In this document: positions 61,095 through 64,000 of the stretch, piece by piece
Position numbering within the stretch: position 1 is the stretch's first letter
Layout: every line of letters begins with the position of its first letter
Source of the DNA: Nematostella vectensis
Lineage: Eukaryota > Cnidaria > Anthozoa > Actiniaria > Edwardsiidae
Assembly: GCF_932526225.1 (NCBI RefSeq)
Contig: NC_064039.1
Location: 1,240,001 to 1,304,000 of the forward strand
Direction of reading: 5' to 3'
Length of the DNA stretch: 64,000 nt
Program-made: the position numbers and the translations under genes
The notes under the pieces: generated by a model
What the model was told of the DNA's origin: nothing
The model's input: only the letters and a program-made list of their open reading frames with translations
Databases searched by the model: none

Positions 61095-62703
61095 TTGATG
61101 GCGGTCTATCTGAGTGGAGTCCTTGGGACAAGTGTGACAAGCTCTGTACTGAGGGTCTTCAGAGAAGACATCGCTACTGTACCAACCCTAAACCGAGATG
61201 CGGAGGGAACGACTGCTCAGTACTAAACCAACAAACAACCGAGATGAGGGCTTGCTACTCATGCGATGGTAAATTGATCCTACGCTGTTGGTATATTGCA
61301 GTGGTTGCTGTCCTGTTATTTTTGTTGATTTAATTGTTAGTAATATTTGTTGTTGTGGTAGTGAAGGTGGTGTATTTGCTATGGTCATTGTCGCTGTTGT
61401 GTTTGTTGCTGAAGTTGTTGCTGCTATTGTGTTTTTGGTTACGTTGTTCTCATATGACGTTACTGCAGACGCTTGTTGTGGTGCTTTTTGCCCGTTTTTT
61501 GCTATTTTTCTTGTTTCTGTTGGAACAGGCGCTGTTTTGATTGAATATATATAACTGATACATGTCGCATGTCCAGAGAGTCCTATCAAGAGCTATGGCG
61601 GGTACTGCGTCCAGCCTACCAGCGGAGACTGTTCCCCTGGTGAAGGCAGTCATCTAATCCTCCGTAAAGCTGATTCCAGCTGCAGCGCGCCATACATGAA
61701 CTTTGTGATAGATTCTGATGGCGTCATTCATCACAAGTGCAGTGGAAAAGTCATCTGCCCTGGAGGTGAGTACATTGCAGCACTGACCAAAGATTGACTG
61801 CATGATACGTTCAGCTGGAAAACGAACCCTTTCCACTCAAATCCTGGTTTGAACCTGACACACAGAGGGTGCTTTGCTTCTCAAATTTATATATTTGTTT
61901 GCTTGTTTATTTTATAATTATTTGTATATTATCTATCACATAGCACTTAGAGTAGGGAATTCAGGGTACGAAAGAATGAGTTAAGAGAAAAAGGAAAAAA
62001 AACTATAAAAAGGCTATGGACGAATTATTGGATATAGGGGATTTATAGGTGTATTTATCTATTTACTATAATAGTAAGGATAAAAGTTAAGGTTAGATTC
62101 GAGGTCAGGGTAGGTAAGTACGAGGGGAAAGATTAAATGTACTCGACTACTCTTAAATGAAACAATCACACGCTGACGAGGGTGGAGAGGCTGTGCTTGA
62201 TAGAGGCTGTGCTTAATATGTTACTTTAACAGGTTATTGGCCCGGTATGGATTACAAACTACTGCTGAGGCGTTCTTGCCCTTTGGGCATTTCCAAGCAC
62301 AAACGGTGAGAAAGCAACATCAGGTGCACCAATCATTTCCACTCGAACACAATGTTAAATAAAATGTTTACAACACGTTTCCTCACTTTCTCTCTCTCCC
62401 GTTTTACTCACTTTGTAGGCGAGTCTCGCTCTCGCTTCAAAACACCAGAAACAACTACTGTGTCCATGCTAGAGGAGGGTGGCCTGGGGAAGGTGTAGCC
62501 CTAGTCTACTGGAACAACTGTGATATGTACAGAGTGACATTTCATTTCTTTCAACTTCGTAAGTACTAATTACATAATTACTACTACTAACATAGCCATT
62601 AAAGAATGCCTAATACTCCGCCATTTTATGCTCCAGCTCATCGACACCGACAAAAATTAAACAGGTTAAATATACAATATACTATATACCATAATACTAT
62701 ACA

Positions 62704-62875
62704 GGACCGTAGCAGGGGGTGGGGCACCGGGGGCACGTGCTCCCCCCCCCCCCCCCCCCCAATATTTTCAAAATTAAAAGTAAACAATAAGTTGGACATT
62801 TCTTAATATTTTTGTACTGTGCCTCCCCCTCCCCCCAATATTTCGAAGCCTGCTACGGCCCTGCTATATACTATC
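62704..62875. mobile_element. Short GC-rich element, copy 2, with poly(C) run
   Basis: GGACCGTAGCAGGGGGTGGG at the left is mirrored by CAATATTTCGAAGCCTGCTA + CGGCCCTG at the right. It contains 19 consecutive C at 62742-62760. It lies in the intron between the last two exons of the fibrinogen-related gene. Confidence 0.65.
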
Positions 62876-63261
62876 CCTGATACTATATAATGATTCAAGC
62901 AATGCAGTACCTCCGCCCCATACCCCATCAACACCATCCTCAATTGATTTTTTACTATTAATATTAGTTAAGGACATTAAATATTTAAAATTCAAATGTT
63001 CAAAAATAGAAAATGTGTCTGATGTCTTTATTTTACAGAGCCGCCAGTGGAGAACAAACCGAGTCTTCCGCTCTGTCTATGCAAACCGTAACGAAGCACA
63101 GAATGTGGGTAGAGACCACTAATAAAGATGCATTATATGAAAGCTCGCATTTCAGACACCAAACCAGCGAAAATAAAATAATCAATTTCTGATCATTTTC
63201 TATGGTCGGTCTGTTTTTGCCATTCTTTTCAAATATTAATGTTATTAAAATGTTATTATGA

Positions 63262-63486
63262 CTAGTCGTGGTCTTCTGGCTCAGTCGGTTCAGCTCCATG
63301 ATTGATCAGCGGTGAGAAGAAAAACGAGACCGAATACCGCGCAGCATTCTTGATCTCAGAAAACACATCCTCCCCGTGCACCACCCCCCTCGGGCGCACG
63401 CGTTCTCCACCGATATACAGTCTTCGTAGAGACACGAAAATACTGCTTTGTCCCAGTCCCCCTTCCAAGTACCCTTGCACGGTCAC
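63262..63486 (-). CDS. Terminal coding exon of an unrecognised gene
   Basis: A minus-strand exon of 75 codons begins after an acceptor (TTAAG|GTGACC at 63486) and ends at TAG 63262. Its product part (LGQSSIFVSLRRLYIGGERV, then DVFSEIKNAARYSVSFFF) has a globular, protein-like composition and an acidic tail (EPTEPEDHD). I do not recognise the family. Upstream exons lie right of 63490, probably beyond the window. It ends 170 bp from the stop of the convergent fibrinogen-related gene. Confidence 0.5.
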   Translation of the reverse strand: MTVQGYLEGGLGQSSIFVSLRRLYIGGERVRPRGVVHGEDVFSEIKNAARYSVSFFFSPLINHGAEPTEPEDHD

Positions 63487-63489
63487 CTT

Positions 63490-64000
63490 AAATAGAAGAA
63501 AGAGACGACGTTTACAAATGACCGTTTTCAAGGTGTTTGTTTACAGCCGTCTTGAACCAGTTGCTTAGTCTCTAACTTATGCTGCATTCACACTAAAATT
63601 AACCATGTTTAGTTAAACAATGTTTTTCTTTGCCTGATAACTTGCCAAGTTTCTCATTGTGTTGAATTCTTACTAGCTAAATGATCACATGTACAGCACA
63701 GTCCATTCAGTTTAGTTCTTGGTTCTGTCCACTCTTGGGAGATTGAGATTTAAACCAGTTTAATTAAACCACCTTTAAACTGGTTTACGTGCCGGTGTGA
63801 AAGCGGTATTAGTATCTAAGCGCAAAACAAGCAAAAAGTTGCAAAAGTCTGCACAACGGCTGTTAACACACTTCATCCGACCTACCAAACCTCGCTTTCA
63901 AGCTCAAATCACGCGACCAATTAGCATTAGCATTCCGTCGATTAAAATGTAAGTGGGTTCCGCGCGTGTGAAGATCGCACGCAAGATACTTCCCGCGCGT
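63490..64000. other. Right edge, no gene recognised
   Basis: Presumed intron of the minus-strand gene whose last exon is 63262-63486. A weak inverted pair (AACCATGTTTAGTTAAAC near 63600 and TTAATTAAACCACC near 63760) hints at a foldback, not firm. Confidence 0.35.

Larger units (their letters stand above)
58271..63091 (+). pseudogene. Fibrinogen-related + TSP1 + lectin-like gene with three lesions
   Basis: Exons on plus: up to 58349, 58581-58801, 58909 to about 59219, 59514-59695, 59883-60038, 60671-60801, 61095-61268, 61577-61765, 62233-62305, 62419-62558 and 63039-63091 (stop). Two fibrinogen-like modules (NGVYSIKP..YCDLTSQGGGWTLV and YLPVYCDMT..HWGGVWIAPR) precede a TSP1 repeat (LSEWSPWDKCDKLC) and two lectin-like halves (GGYCVQPTSGD; NYCVHARGGWPGEGVALVYW). 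Such combinations occur in secreted matrix proteins of anthozoans. Lesions: frame lost at TAA 59050-59052 with homology resuming in another frame, a frameshift near 59565-59572, and in-frame TAG 60792-60794 before a good donor. No signal-peptide exon was found. Phases of the TSP1 and lectin exons are intact, so assembly errors remain possible. Confidence 0.7.

Noticed and set aside
61288-61589. Overlapping ORFs on both strands between TSP1 and lectin exons
   Set aside because: They come from GTT/GTTGTT-rich intron DNA; flanking exons have clear splice sites and matching phase.

Overview
The window is animal nuclear DNA. Genes are split into short exons with GT..AG introns, non-coding DNA is AT-rich, and there are many minisatellites, foldback elements and decayed DNA transposons. 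A gene combining fibrinogen-related, TSP1 and lectin-like modules, together with the intron style and overall composition, points to an anthozoan cnidarian such as a Nematostella-like sea anemone. That assignment is inference, not proof.

Layout, left to right. 1-1512 is a 40-bp minisatellite inside the last visible intron of an SLF2/FAM178-like gene (minus, 1610-5491, running off the left edge). 5.5-13 kb has no recognised gene; it holds a TTAA-flanked transposon relic and a 64-bp satellite. 13.05-19.5 kb (minus) is an unusual gene: a complete RING/B-box/coiled-coil TRIM exon with an in-phase donor leading into exons of an eIF4G-type MIF4G domain. 19.5-24.5 kb holds only foldback elements. 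24.5-35.2 kb (minus) is a complete TTI1 gene (8 exons, about 1110 aa), swollen by three intronic arrays. 35.5-42.1 kb (plus) is a complete FBXW9-like gene (8 exons, 361 aa), divergent from TTI1 across a 350-bp shared promoter. 42.7-55.0 kb (minus) is a meiotic-type alpha-kleisin, REC8-like, which I rebuilt exon by exon from the MFY start to the C-terminal winged helix, leaving one short exon unplaced. 58.3-63.1 kb (plus) is a secreted-type fibrinogen-related/TSP1/lectin gene with two frameshifts and an in-frame stop. A last minus-strand exon at 63.3-63.5 kb belongs to an unrecognised gene extending off the right edge.

SLF2 (SMC5/6 recruitment), TTI1 (PIKK maturation) and REC8 (cohesin) are all chromosome-maintenance genes; whether their proximity means anything is unknown. 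The most striking pattern is that tandem arrays repeatedly sit on or within about 100 bp of splice junctions. In the REC8-like gene two arrays contain the exon end and its 5' splice site, so working donors have been multiplied, once about 28 times (40-bp unit) and once in frame (42-bp unit), and a third duplication copies an acceptor. The two observations most worth testing are these splice-site minisatellites and the TRIM-MIF4G chimera.
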